Below, piece by piece: positions 43,493 through 52,129 of a stretch of DNA of 64,000 bases (its first letter is position 1; every line of letters starts with the position of its first letter). Under the pieces are notes generated by a model, which was not told where the DNA came from, ran no database searches, and worked only from the letters and a program-made list of their open reading frames with translations. A program made the translations under genes and the position numbers. Origin of the DNA: Anabaena sp. WA102 (GTDB taxonomy: Bacteria; Cyanobacteriota; Cyanobacteriia; Cyanobacteriales; Nostocaceae); NCBI RefSeq assembly GCF_001277295.1, contig NZ_CP011456.1, positions 2,480,001 through 2,544,000 on the forward strand, given 5' to 3'.

Positions 43493-43714
43493 TACCGCAG
43501 GGCGGAATTAAAAATTAACAATTAAAAATTAAAAAAGCAGAAATAACTAGCTTTTTGTGTGATTTTTAATTGTTGGTTGATTTACGCCGTTGTCAACTAA
43601 TCGTTATGTAGTGGGTAATGGGTAATAGGGAAAAAAGAAAAATTTTGCCCCCTTACCCATGACTAAAAGCTCGTTGTTAATTTTTAATTTTTAATTGTCA
43701 ATTTTTAATTATTT

Positions 43715-45226
43715 ATGATTTTCCCCGATTTCGACCAGTTTCAAAAGCTTGCTGTCCAAGGTAATTTTGTGCCAGTGTATCAGGAATGGATAGCCGACCT
43801 GGATACACCTGTATCTGCTTGGTATAAAGTTTGTGCAGATCAACCTTACAGCTTTCTGCTGGAATCGGTGGAAGGTGGGGAAACTGTAGGGCGTTATAGT
43901 TTATTAGGCTGTGATCCTTTGTGGATATTGGAGGCTAGGGGTGATAAAACAACCCAAACCCATCGAAATGGTGATCAACAGGTTTTTATAGGTGATCCGT
44001 TTACAATTTTATCTGAATGTTTAGCGCCTTATCACCCAGTAAAATTACCAGAATTACCTTCAGGAATTGGTGGTTTATTTGGGTTTTGGGGTTATGAGTT
44101 AATTAATTGGATTGAGCCGCGTGTACCAATTCATGCTCAAGATGAGCGCAACATCCCCGATGGATTATGGATGCAGGTAGACCAATTATTGATTTTTGAC
44201 CAGGTAAAACGGAAAATTTGGGCGATCGCCTACGCAGATTTACGTGATCCAGCCGGGTTAGAGGTAGCATATCAAAAGGCGAGCGATCGCATTCAGGAAA
44301 TGGTCAGGAAGCTATCTTTGCCCCTATCACCAGAAAACACCAGAATATCTTGGACAGCCCCTGGAAACAAGCCTAAAGCGGGCATAGAGGACTATACCAG
44401 CAACTTTACCCGCCCAGAATTTTGCGCCAGTGTGGAAAAAGCCAAAGCACATATTAAAGCTGGTGATATTTTCCAAGTCGTCATTTCTCAACGCTTATCC
44501 ACAGAATATACAGGCAATCCCTTCGCTTTATACCGTTCTTTGCGGCAAATTAATCCTTCACCCTACATGGCTTATTTTAACTTCCAAGACTGGCAAATTA
44601 TCGGTTCTAGTCCCGAAGTCATGGTCAAAGCCGAATGCAATGATGAAGGGGAAATCATCGCCACAGTCCGTCCCATTGCGGGAACTAGACCCAGAGGGAA
44701 GACAACAAAGGAAGATGCAGCTTTAGCCGCTGATTTACTTCAAGACCCCAAGGAAATCGCCGAACACGTCATGTTAGTTGATTTAGGACGCAATGATTTA
44801 GGGCGGGTGTGCAGCAGTGGTAGTGTGAAGGTTGATGAATTAATGATCGTTGAACGCTACTCTCATGTTATGCACATTGTCAGTAATGTGGTGGGTAAGT
44901 TAGCCCCGGGTAAAACTGCATGGGATTTACTCAAAGCGTGCTTTCCGGCGGGGACAGTTAGCGGTGCGCCTAAAATCAGGGCGATGGAAATTATTAATGA
45001 GTTAGAACCAAGTCGCCGAGGTGTGTATTCTGGTGTGTATGGATATTATGATTTTGAAGGACAATTGAATAGTGCGATCGCTATCAGAACTATGGTATTA
45101 CATAATCAGACAGTTACAGTCCAAGCTGGTGCAGGTTTGGTAGCTGATTCTGACCCAGAAAAGGAATATGAAGAAACTCTCAATAAAGCTAGAGGGTTAT
45201 TAGAAGCTATTCGTTGTTTAAGGTGA
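43715..45226 (+). CDS. trpE: Anthranilate synthase component I
   Basis: A 503-residue enzyme converting chorismate and glutamine-derived ammonia to anthranilate, the first step to tryptophan. The N-terminal part has the tryptophan feedback site LLESVEGGETVGRYSLLG. The chorismate-binding domain has IGSSPEVMVK, RPIAGTRPRGKTTKEDAALA, HVMLVDLGRNDLGRVC, ACFPAGTVSGAPKIRAMEII and SGVYGYYDFEGQLNSAIAIR. The glutamine amidotransferase TrpG is not in the window. A 26-base segment of this gene (45050-45075) is exactly repeated at 47035-47060. Confidence 0.96.
   Translation: MIFPDFDQFQKLAVQGNFVPVYQEWIADLDTPVSAWYKVCADQPYSFLLESVEGGETVGRYSLLGCDPLWILEARGDKTTQTHRNGDQQVFIGDPFTILSECLAPYHPVKLPELPSGIGGLFGFWGYELINWIEPRVPIHAQDERNIPDGLWMQVDQLLIFDQVKRKIWAIAYADLRDPAGLEVAYQKASDRIQEMVRKLSLPLSPENTRISWTAPGNKPKAGIEDYTSNFTRPEFCASVEKAKAHIKAGDIFQVVISQRLSTEYTGNPFALYRSLRQINPSPYMAYFNFQDWQIIGSSPEVMVKAECNDEGEIIATVRPIAGTRPRGKTTKEDAALAADLLQDPKEIAEHVMLVDLGRNDLGRVCSSGSVKVDELMIVERYSHVMHIVSNVVGKLAPGKTAWDLLKACFPAGTVSGAPKIRAMEIINELEPSRRGVYSGVYGYYDFEGQLNSAIAIRTMVLHNQTVTVQAGAGLVADSDPEKEYEETLNKARGLLEAIRCLR
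45050..45075. repeat. 26-bp exact direct repeat, copy inside trpE
   Basis: The sequence GATTTTGAAGGACAATTGAA plus TAGTGC encodes DFEGQLNSA in TrpE and recurs at 47035-47060, 1985 bases downstream, at the end of a nuclease remnant. The flanks do not match. Confidence 0.9.
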
Positions 45227-45263
45227 GTTTTAACCAATTAAATTCCAGCAGGAGAATAGAAAT

Positions 45264-45509
45264 ATGAGTATTGTGATTACAGATGAAGTTTTGCAGACAA
45301 TTAAAATGTCTGACAAAGAATTAATTCAAGAAATAGCAATTTTGCTCTTTGAACAAGAACGGTTTACTTTAGGACAAGCGAGCCATTTTGTAGGTATGAA
45401 TCAACTTGAATTTCAACGATTACTTGCTAGTCGAAAAATTCCCATTCACTATGATATTGCTGAATTTAGGGAAGATGTAAAAAGTTTGAAAGCTAATAAT
45501 TGGCGATGA
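45264..45509 (+). CDS. UPF0175 family protein, antitoxin
   Basis: An 81-residue UPF0175 protein (LIQEIAILLFEQERFTLGQA, ASHFVGMNQLEFQRLLASRK). The family has an HTH-like fold and pairs with DUF3368 toxins. Its stop overlaps the start of the next gene as ATGA (45506-45509), showing translational coupling. It lies 37 bases after trpE, close enough to be read from the trpE transcript. An AGCAGGAG Shine-Dalgarno precedes the ATG. Confidence 0.85.
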   Translation: MSIVITDEVLQTIKMSDKELIQEIAILLFEQERFTLGQASHFVGMNQLEFQRLLASRKIPIHYDIAEFREDVKSLKANNWR

Positions 45510-45988
45510 TTATTATTAGCAATACATCACCTATCAGTAACCTCGCTGCGATTGGACAATTAACTTTGTTGCAGCAACTCTATGGTAATATCATTATTCC
45601 ACCAGCAGTCTATCAGGAAATTCTTGCTTCTGGTAGTACAGATCCAGGTACACTAGCACTTCAAACTCTCAATTGGATTGAAGTTATGCCAGTTACAAAT
45701 GTTATCCTAGTTCAGACTCTACAAACAATTTTAGATCCAGGTGAAGCAGAAGCGATTTCTCTTGCTGTTGAGTTAAATGCTGATAGACTGATTATTGATG
45801 AGCGAAAAGGTAGAAATGAAGCAATAAAGTCCGGTTTACAGGTTACTGGAATCTTAGGTATTTTATTAGCAGCTAAACAACAAGGGATTATTCATCTGGT
45901 AAAACCGATATTAGATGATTTGATTGCTAATGGTTTCTGGATTCGTGAACAGTTGTATGCAGAAGTTTTATTAGTTGCAGGAGAATAG
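45506..45988 (+). CDS. DUF3368 (PIN-like) toxin
   Basis: A 160-residue PIN-fold protein: IISNTSPISNLAAIGQLTLL (first Asp replaced by Ser-Asn-Thr as is common in DUF3368), PPAVYQEIL, ILDPGEAEAISLAVELNADR and LIIDERKGRNEA (acidic cluster). PIN toxins cleave RNA. I start it at the ATG at 45506, which overlaps the antitoxin stop; the TTG at 45500 is less likely. The pair is intact, unlike the broken PIN gene at 13531. Confidence 0.85.
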   Translation: MIIISNTSPISNLAAIGQLTLLQQLYGNIIIPPAVYQEILASGSTDPGTLALQTLNWIEVMPVTNVILVQTLQTILDPGEAEAISLAVELNADRLIIDERKGRNEAIKSGLQVTGILGILLAAKQQGIIHLVKPILDDLIANGFWIREQLYAEVLLVAGE

Positions 45989-46027
45989 CAACCGGATGAT
46001 ATAAAATAATATAAATCTCTGTCTGTG

Positions 46028-46174
46028 GTAACAAGCCTCAAGTCCCAACAGCGTAATGTTTTGGAGTTTATGACGCAGGCTGTTCTTGCTGCTCGTGGTT
46101 CTACCACTGTGCCTTCTTTGCTTCCACAAGTTACTGCTGATTCTGATGATTCTGACTTGTTGAAAGCTGCTTAA
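46028..46174 (+). pseudogene. IS66-type transposase, C-terminal remnant
   Basis: Forty-eight codons without a start: SLKSQQRNVLEFMTQAVLAA then PSLLPQV and a stop. The R-N-V-L-x-F-(M/L)-T-x-A...PSLLP pattern is the C-terminal end of IS66-family (Tnp C) transposases. It is followed by TTTGTACCCCCTGAACGGTT, which looks like the right terminus of the element, ending near 46233. The rest of the insertion sequence is gone. Confidence 0.75.
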
Positions 46175-46234
46175 TTTTATTGCTGGATTTTGGGGGTTGT
46201 TTTTCGTTTTCTTTGTACCCCCTGAACGGTTACT

Positions 46235-47053
46235 AAAATTGATTCGGGAGAACATTCAAACCAGTTAGAAAGATATCAGAACATTATTGATATTGAATAC
46301 AAAAATTATAGAAAGATTTTAATTTATTTAACCCCAGAAGGAAGTTTATCATCTGAAAATAATTGGAGAATATACAGCTATTCTCAAGTAGTAGAAATAA
46401 TTGATAGTATTTGTAAAAGTTATAAATCTACTATTGGTGCAGATATTTACACATTAATGACACATTATTCTACATTAATTAGGAGACATATTGTGAGTGA
46501 TTCAGAAATTGCAGAACTTTGCCGCAAAATTTATTTTAAACATAGACAAGCTCTTGATTTAATTATTGAGCATCGTCCCGACTTACAATCAGAAATAGCT
46601 GTGGAAATTAAGAAACTACTAAATCCACTTATTGAATCTAACGAAATATTTGCAGATTTTTGGAACAAGGGATGGATAAGTTTTGGAGCTAAAGACTGGG
46701 AAAATAAATCAGGAAGTCGAGAAATGATTTGTTTTGTAATTGAAAATCTTCCTGGTTCTCTTATAATGATAGTGCAACTTAGATCCATTGAAGATAAAGA
46801 AATTCGTCAGAAAATATTTGATTTATTACAAGAGCAAGACCATTCAAAAATTTTAAAAAAAACAAAACTAAATCGAAAGTATATGACTATTTATAATAGA
46901 CAAATTTTAAATAAGATTGATTATGAGGATGGTGATATTGAAAATATATTCAAAAAAATTCAGGATTTTTGGGAGGATTTTATTAAAAATGACTTTGTAT
47001 CTATAGAGAAGATAATCAGTGAAAATATAGAGGTGATTTTGAAGGACAATTGA
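46235..47053 (+). pseudogene. PD-(D/E)XK nuclease superfamily protein, 5' end lost
   Basis: The frame is open from the end of the IS66 remnant: KIDSGEHSNQLERYQNIIDI, then ILIYLTPEGSLSSENNWRIY and the 198-residue stretch from 46457. The opening KID(S/A)GE...QLxRY is the second half of the active site of PDDEXK_4-type proteins; the preceding strand and Glu/Asp are missing. The ATG at 46457 would start after the active site, so a protein from it would be inactive. I infer that an IS66 insertion and later loss removed the first ~100 codons. Confidence 0.75.
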
Positions 47054-47060
47054 ATAGTGC
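47035..47060. repeat. 26-bp exact direct repeat of a trpE segment
   Basis: Same 26 bases as 45050-45075. Here it overlaps the last codons and stop of the nuclease remnant. Confidence 0.9.
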
Positions 47061-47134
47061 AATGATATCACACAAGCGAAAAAAGAGATTGATGGAATAT
47101 CAATCAATAAGCAAGAATATATCAATTATTTTAT

Positions 47135-47734
47135 TTATAAAAATGTTGAATTTTGCAACAAAACTTTATCTATTTGTTTTAAAAGTGATTCTAAATTACC
47201 AGAATTATCTAAAACCACATCAGCACGAGCGATTTTTTCCGCAATAGGTAATTGACTATTAATTCTCGCTGCTGCTTGTTCCGCTGTTAAATTATTCCGT
47301 TCTATTAACCGCTGTTGTTGCTGTTGTGGAGAACAAGATACCACCCAAATTTGATTAACTAGATTTTCTAAATTAGCTTCAAATAATAGGGGAATCACTA
47401 AAATTAAAGTATTTGCAGATGATTCATTAATAGCTTTATCAAAACAATTTCTCACATAAGGATGAATTACCCTTTCTACCCAATAACGTTCTTCCGGTTG
47501 ATGAAAAATAATTTCTCCTAATTTGGCTCTATTTAAATTACCATCACTTAATATGATTTCTCTACCATATTTTTCAGCAATTTGTGACAAAATAGGAGAA
47601 CCGACAGATACTGCATCTCTCGCATAAATATCTGCATCTAAAATCGGTAAATTGTAAGTTTTAGCTAAGTAATTAGCAACTGTACTTTTACCTGTCGCAA
47701 TTCCACCAGTTAAACCAATTAAGTTTTTAGTCAT
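47135..47734 (-). CDS. coaE: Dephospho-CoA kinase
   Basis: A 199-residue P-loop kinase that phosphorylates dephospho-CoA, the last step of CoA synthesis. Walker A is GLTGGIATGKSTVANYLA; the substrate motif is LDADIYARDAV; the lid region is EERYWVERVIHPYVRNC; and SCSPQQQQQRLIERNNLTAE carries the C-terminal arginine motif. Length is normal. It faces the nuclease remnant and is followed upstream by a repeat and hemD on the same strand. Confidence 0.95.
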   Translation of the reverse strand: MTKNLIGLTGGIATGKSTVANYLAKTYNLPILDADIYARDAVSVGSPILSQIAEKYGREIILSDGNLNRAKLGEIIFHQPEERYWVERVIHPYVRNCFDKAINESSANTLILVIPLLFEANLENLVNQIWVVSCSPQQQQQRLIERNNLTAEQAAARINSQLPIAEKIARADVVLDNSGNLESLLKQIDKVLLQNSTFL

Positions 47735-47740
47735 TGGTTA

Positions 47741-47850
47741 TAATACTAAATTAAGATGAATCTTCATAGAATCAGATTTTAAGATTTATTGAACGCAGAT
47801 AAACGCAAATAAACGCAGACAAAGAGGGATGAATTAATGGATTTCATGAT
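47741..47850. repeat. Dispersed ~110-bp repeat with ACGCAGATAA units, copy 1
   Basis: It contains AGAATCAGATTTTAAGA and GAACGCAGATAAACGCAAAT and ends GGATGAATTAATGGATTTC. A close copy lies at 49607-49722. It separates coaE from hemD. Confidence 0.8.
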
Positions 47851-47893
47851 TCTGTGCCACCTCACATAAGGTTGGTATTAGTCATTAGAAAAT

Positions 47894-48700
47894 TCAGCTA
47901 TGATTTGTCCATTTAATTATGGCATTTGTTAAACCTTCTAAGGTATATTCTTCTGCTTCAATATCTACTCTCCCAAATACAGTTTGACAGGTTTTTGAAG
48001 TTTGGGGACCAATGGAAGCTATGCAAACTCTGGCTAAATTTTCGGGATTGTAGGTAAATATATGCGCTGTTAATTGCGAGAAAAATAGGACTGTTTTAGA
48101 ACTGGCAAAGGTAATAATATCTACAGTATTATTAACTAAGGCATATTCAGCCGCAGGAGGGATACTTTGAGGACAGCAAGATTCATAAGCGGGAACTTCA
48201 ATTACTTCTGCACCTTTGGCTGTTAATTCTTTCACTAATACTTCTCTTCCACCACTTTCAACTCTGGGAAATAATATCTTTTTACCTATTAGTGATTCGG
48301 GAAAGTTTTCCACTAAGGAATCAGCCACAAAGTTAGGAGGAATAAAGTCAGCTTGGATATTTTGTTTTTGTAAACTTTGGGCGGTTTTTTCCCCAACAAC
48401 GGCAATTTTTACAGCAGATAAAGCATTTTCATCTTGACCGGATTTTTCTAATCTCTCAAAAAAGTATTCTACACCATTACTAGATGTGAGAATTAGCCAA
48501 TTAAAAGTTGATAAATGCAAAATTGCCTGATCTAAAGCTGACCAACTGCTAGGGGGTCCAATTTCTAAAGCTGGCATTTCTATCACATTAGCACCTGCGG
48601 AGGTTAAGCGATCGCTAAATTGATGCGATTGTCCCACAGAACGGGTAACTAAAATGGTTTTCCCAGCAAGGGGAGAAAGATTGTAATTCACGGTTGACAT
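47894..48700 (-). CDS. hemD: Uroporphyrinogen-III synthase
   Basis: A 268-residue two-domain protein that cyclises hydroxymethylbilane to uroporphyrinogen III, the branch point to haem, chlorophyll, bilins and B12. Recognised by GKTILVTRSVGQSHQFSDRL, WLILTSSNGVEYFFERL, VAVVGEKTA-type strand (IAVVGEKTAQSL), ILFPRVESGGREVLVKEL and ITFASSKTVLFF. It is next to cobA, which uses its product. Confidence 0.92.
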   Translation of the reverse strand: MSTVNYNLSPLAGKTILVTRSVGQSHQFSDRLTSAGANVIEMPALEIGPPSSWSALDQAILHLSTFNWLILTSSNGVEYFFERLEKSGQDENALSAVKIAVVGEKTAQSLQKQNIQADFIPPNFVADSLVENFPESLIGKKILFPRVESGGREVLVKELTAKGAEVIEVPAYESCCPQSIPPAAEYALVNNTVDIITFASSKTVLFFSQLTAHIFTYNPENLARVCIASIGPQTSKTCQTVFGRVDIEAEEYTLEGLTNAIIKWTNHS

Positions 48701-48747
48701 TCAATTTGTTGCAGTAATAATTTTAGGTTTCGCGTCAAGAAGTATCT

Positions 48748-48820
48748 GTAGGTTGGGTTGAAGAATGAAACCCAACATTTCCTAGACTCAGTTGGGGTTC
48801 ACTTTGTTCTATCCAACCTA
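48748..48820. repeat. Repeat related to the GTAGGTTGGGTT element
   Basis: It begins GTAGGTTGGGTTGAAGAATG and ends ATCCAACCTA; shorter relative of the unit at 23748-23853. Between hemD and cobA. Confidence 0.7.
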
Positions 48821-48842
48821 TAATTTTACAAATGGAAATCCC

Positions 48843-49562
48843 TTACAGGTAATCGCGTAATCGGACAACTTCACCAATAACTATAACTGCGGGAGAGAGA
48901 GATAAGTCGGCGGTTTGTTCGAGGATATTTCCCAGTTCTCCTGTCCATACTTCTTGACGAGGTGTTCCAGCCCAACGGATAATAGCAATCGGTGTAGAAT
49001 GAGATTTTCTATATTTTATCAGTTGATGGATTATTTCTGGTAAATTTTTTCCCCCCATCAAAATTACTAAGGTTTCTAAGCTTGCTAATACTTCCCAGTT
49101 TAAAGTTTCTGGTTCATGGGCTGTACAAACTGCAAAACAACGACTAATAACGTTATCTGTGAGCGGAATTCCGGCTAATAATGGTGCAGCTAATGCAGAA
49201 GAAATTCCCGGAACGATTTCAAATTCACAACCTGCATTTTTTAAAGCTACAATTTCTAAAATACAGCGCCCAAATATGAAAGGGTCTCCCGATTTTAGTC
49301 GAATAACTTGCTTTTTTTCTAAACAATATTTTACCAATAAAGCGTTGATTTCACTTTGGGAAGTGCTGGGTTTACCTCCACGTTTACCAACATCTATTTT
49401 TAAGCAATCAACAGGGACACAATCTAATAATTGACTATCAACTAAAGCATCGTACACCAACACCTGAGCAGATGCTAACAGCCGATAGGCTTTAACGGTT
49501 AAGTATTCTACATCTCCAGGACCTGCACCAACAAGGTAAACTTTACCTATTTCTTTAATCAT
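48843..49562 (-). CDS. cobA: Uroporphyrin-III C-methyltransferase
   Basis: A 239-residue SAM enzyme that methylates uroporphyrinogen III at C2 and C7 to precorrin-2, leading to sirohaem and (pseudo)cobalamin. Motifs: VYLVGAGPGDVEYLTVKA, ADALVY-type VLVYDALVD, VGKRGGKPSTSQSEIN, VIRLKSGDPFIFGR, VPGISSALAAPLLAGIPLTD and the C-terminal VIVIGEVVRLRDYL. It is the single-domain form, without fused CysG or HemD. HemD precedes it in the pathway and lies next to it. Confidence 0.95.
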   Translation of the reverse strand: MIKEIGKVYLVGAGPGDVEYLTVKAYRLLASAQVLVYDALVDSQLLDCVPVDCLKIDVGKRGGKPSTSQSEINALLVKYCLEKKQVIRLKSGDPFIFGRCILEIVALKNAGCEFEIVPGISSALAAPLLAGIPLTDNVISRCFAVCTAHEPETLNWEVLASLETLVILMGGKNLPEIIHQLIKYRKSHSTPIAIIRWAGTPRQEVWTGELGNILEQTADLSLSPAVIVIGEVVRLRDYL

Positions 49563-49606
49563 ATTTATTGTTGACTTTTAATAATTTACCATTGGGTTTT
49601 GATGCG

Positions 49607-49722
49607 ATATATAATACCAATTTAGGATGAGAATAGAATCAGATTTTAAGAATTATTGACCGCAGATAAACGCAGATAAACGCAGATAAAGACGGATGAA
49701 TTAATGGATTTCCTCTGCCCTA
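49607..49722. repeat. Dispersed ~115-bp repeat with ACGCAGATAA units, copy 2
   Basis: It matches 47741-47850; contains three ACGCAGATAA units and ends GGATGAATTAATGGATTTCC. It lies between cobA and the divergent response regulator gene. Confidence 0.8.
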
Positions 49723-49782
49723 GTAGTCAAGACTCACCAAATTTCGCTAGATTAGATCCAGGTACACTTATAGGAATTTTCA

Positions 49783-50478
49783 ATGTCAGCACAATTGTTA
49801 CTGGTAGATGACGAACCGGGATTACGGGAAGCCGTCAAAGAATATTTACAAGAAAGCGGTTTTAGGGTTCAAACTGCCAGTAATGCCTGTGAAGGTTGGA
49901 ACTGGATGCAAGAGAACACCGCTGATTTGGTCATTTCTGATATTATGATGCCCCAGGTGGATGGCTATCAGTTCCTCAAGCAAATGCGAGATGACCCCCG
50001 TTTCCAAGCCTTACCAGTGGTATTTTTAACGGCTAAGGGGATGACAGGCGATCGCATTCAAGGCTATCATGCAGGTGTTGATGCGTATTTACCTAAACCA
50101 TTCGATCCTGATGAATTAGTTGCCATAGTTGAAAACTTACTAGCGCGTCGCAGCGCCCAATCTCCCACTACCGGAGAAGACGGCGACACCCCAAATCTTG
50201 CCGATTTGGCTAATCAAATCGCTCAAATTAGAATACTATTAACTCATCGGAGTGCCATATCCCAAACGCCAGCCCCGTTTAAAATAGATTTGACTCCTAG
50301 AGAGCAAAGTGTTTTAAATTTGGTAGCGGAAGGATTAATGAATAAAGAAATTGCCCGTCGCCTAGAAACAAGCGTCCGCAATGTCGAAAAATATGTCAGC
50401 CGTTTATTTAGTAAAACTGGTACTAATAGCCGCACGGAGTTAGTTCGTTTTGCGCTAGAACATGGTCTAGCTAAGTGA
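49783..50478 (+). CDS. NarL/LuxR-family response regulator (Ycf29-like)
   Basis: A 231-residue response regulator. The receiver domain has the acidic pair DDEPG, the phospho-acceptor Asp in DLVISDIMMPQVDGYQFL and the conserved Lys in AYLPKPFDPDEL. After a ~30-residue linker comes a LuxR-type HTH: LTPREQSVLNLVAEGLMNKE then IARRLETSVRNVEKYVSRLF. The layout matches the Ycf29-like regulators of cyanobacteria and algal plastids; target genes are not known from sequence. There is no sensor kinase nearby. Confidence 0.88.
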   Translation: MSAQLLLVDDEPGLREAVKEYLQESGFRVQTASNACEGWNWMQENTADLVISDIMMPQVDGYQFLKQMRDDPRFQALPVVFLTAKGMTGDRIQGYHAGVDAYLPKPFDPDELVAIVENLLARRSAQSPTTGEDGDTPNLADLANQIAQIRILLTHRSAISQTPAPFKIDLTPREQSVLNLVAEGLMNKEIARRLETSVRNVEKYVSRLFSKTGTNSRTELVRFALEHGLAK

Positions 50479-50742
50479 ACTAATCCTTTAGTGATGAGAG
50501 TTACTTGGTAAGAAAATGGTAAAATGCACCTAGATAAATTTGCTGCCGAAATAGTAACATAATGTTGCATATTTTACTACTAATTTTCTTAGCTTGCTAG
50601 TACGAAGACACAAATATTGTAGACGTATTTTTACGTTTACAAGCAAGCTTACTATTTGGGAAAATAGGTAGAGGCAGACTTTTAACACTTAATCCTGAAA
50701 CCCCTAAATTAGACAGGCTATCACAAATAACTAAGCTGAATA

Positions 50743-51024
50743 CTATTGTACGGTATCAGCGAAATTGCGTAACCGCATCAGTTGACGGCGCATTTGTGGA
50801 GAGGCTTTAAACTCTGAAATCTCCTGAGCTTTAACTGATGCTTGTAAGGTTTCTAAAAAATCGTCAGATCCTTCTGTTAAAGCTTCTAGTAATACTTGTA
50901 ACAGTTGCTCACGATCACTTAACAAACTCTTTTCCTCAATCAGACGGAATTTGAGGTGAATTTCACAGTCATAAACACCTACTTCGGGATTATTTATTTG
51001 ACGTGGTAATGCTTTGGAGTTCAT
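50743..51024 (-). CDS. Small protein resembling the Npun_R1517 heterocyst-regulator family
   Basis: A 93-residue protein starting MNSKALPRQINNPEVGVYDC and containing EEKSLLSDREQLLQVLLEAL, with a basic C-terminus (SPQMRRQLMRLRNFA). From memory this resembles the small Npun_R1517-type proteins annotated as heterocyst differentiation regulators, which are restricted to heterocystous cyanobacteria; I am only moderately sure. It has an unusually long upstream intergenic region, fitting regulated expression. Confidence 0.5.
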   Translation of the reverse strand: MNSKALPRQINNPEVGVYDCEIHLKFRLIEEKSLLSDREQLLQVLLEALTEGSDDFLETLQASVKAQEISEFKASPQMRRQLMRLRNFADTVQ

Positions 51025-51617
51025 AGTTTTGAGGATTTATTTGCTTAGTGGTTATACGGATTAGGGATTAAATCTCCAGAAAAATTCCTTATACTTTCTT
51101 TATACTTTTGTGAATCCAAAGTTTTTACAGATCAGAATTTCTCCTTATCCGTAAAACTGGCATTCTATTTTACTCCCCCTGTCTTTTTTCAGTTAGATTT
51201 TACTATTTTTCGATGTTTCTTTACTAGTTATGGCATATCTTAGCCATAAACTATTATTCGATTTTCAAGATGTCATACCATGAAGTTTTTGTAAATAGTT
51301 GATTAGCCCTTGATAAAGGTTTTTACATCAACTTGTTAAAAACGTCAAGAAATATTATTTTTTTTACTTTTATTTCCTGATAATACTTAAGCATTTTTAC
51401 TGAAGACACTCCTTTGATAAATGCAATTCATAATTGTAGGAAAATTCACTAAAGTCGCTAGAAGTTGAGTATATTTACATGAGAAAAAACCAGAATCAGT
51501 AAAAAAATTAGAAAATTTTTTGTGAATAATCACATCCATGAGGCCAAGTTAACTTCTCAATTGCAACAGAGGGCAAGTAACTGGTTGTCAACCCGAAAAT
51601 GGCGGGTGAAGGCAAGC

Positions 51618-51716
51618 AGGGGAGGTAGGGGGAGAAGAGGGGTAGGGGGGTAGGGGAGGTAGGGGAGGTGGGGGAGGTAGGGGAGGTGGGGGAGGTAGGG
51701 GGGGTAGGGGAGGGAA
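51618..51716. repeat. G-rich minisatellite (GGGGAGGTA / GGGGAGGTG)
   Basis: About eleven imperfect nonamer units on the plus strand, with G4-G6 runs at regular spacing, able in principle to form G-quadruplexes. Related to the CTCCCCCTA array at 2801. Confidence 0.9.
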
Positions 51717-51767
51717 GAACAGAAGTTTTTTCCGATCATTACCCGTCAAAATAAATTTGACGAACTA

Positions 51768-51850
51768 CTAGGTGAACACAATAAAACCAAACTGTGTAAA
51801 GAAACGTAAAATCGCTGAAAACCTCTTTACTCTTGCCTCTTGCCTCTTGC
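51768..51850. mobile_element. 129-bp MITE-like family, partial copy
   Basis: CTAGGTGAACACAATAAAAC through CTCTTGCCTCTTGCCTC matches the left two thirds of the elements at 14163 and 14306. The right terminus is absent. Confidence 0.75.
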
Positions 51851-51966
51851 CTCTTTCTCCTTCCATTCCTTTTTTCCTGACTCAGTGACTCCTGGGCGCA
51901 GTCCCGCACTGCGCCCCTACATCCTGATGAGAGTGACCGAAATGACGGGACACAAGCCCCGTCCTT

Positions 51967-52119
51967 CTAGGACGGCTTTTCTTGATTCTTAATATACTCT
52001 TTTAATATTTCTAGTGGCGCACCACCGACTGAAGTGGCAAAATAGCTGGGACTCCATAGAGATTCTTTGTGGGGTTTTTTATATCCGGCTTGTCCAGTGC
52101 AGACCAATATATAATTAAT
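51967..52119 (-). pseudogene. IS200-type Y1 transposase TnpA, C-terminal remnant
   Basis: The minus-strand frame KKPHKESLWSPSYFATSVGG then APLEILKEYIKNQEKPS and stop is the C-terminus of an IS200/IS605 TnpA. The HUH motif and catalytic Tyr regions lie further upstream and are missing; a stop codon follows at 52117-52119. Confidence 0.75.
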
Positions 52120-52129
52120 TTACAGCCCA

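Larger units (their letters stand above)
51025..51936. other. ~900-base gap: long leader, G-rich array and MITE fragment
   Basis: 51025-51600 is AT-rich unique sequence upstream of the small regulator-like gene and may hold its promoter and control sites; I saw no clear motif. It is followed by a G-rich minisatellite (51618-51716) and a partial 129-bp-family element (51768-51850). No gene; the reading frame through the G-rich part is an artefact. Confidence 0.6.

Noticed and set aside
47050..47247. Small plus-strand frame at the end of coaE
   Set aside because: AT-rich sequence antisense to coaE without coding features.
51557..51739. Minus-strand Pro/Tyr-rich small frame
   Set aside because: Artefact of the G-rich minisatellite.
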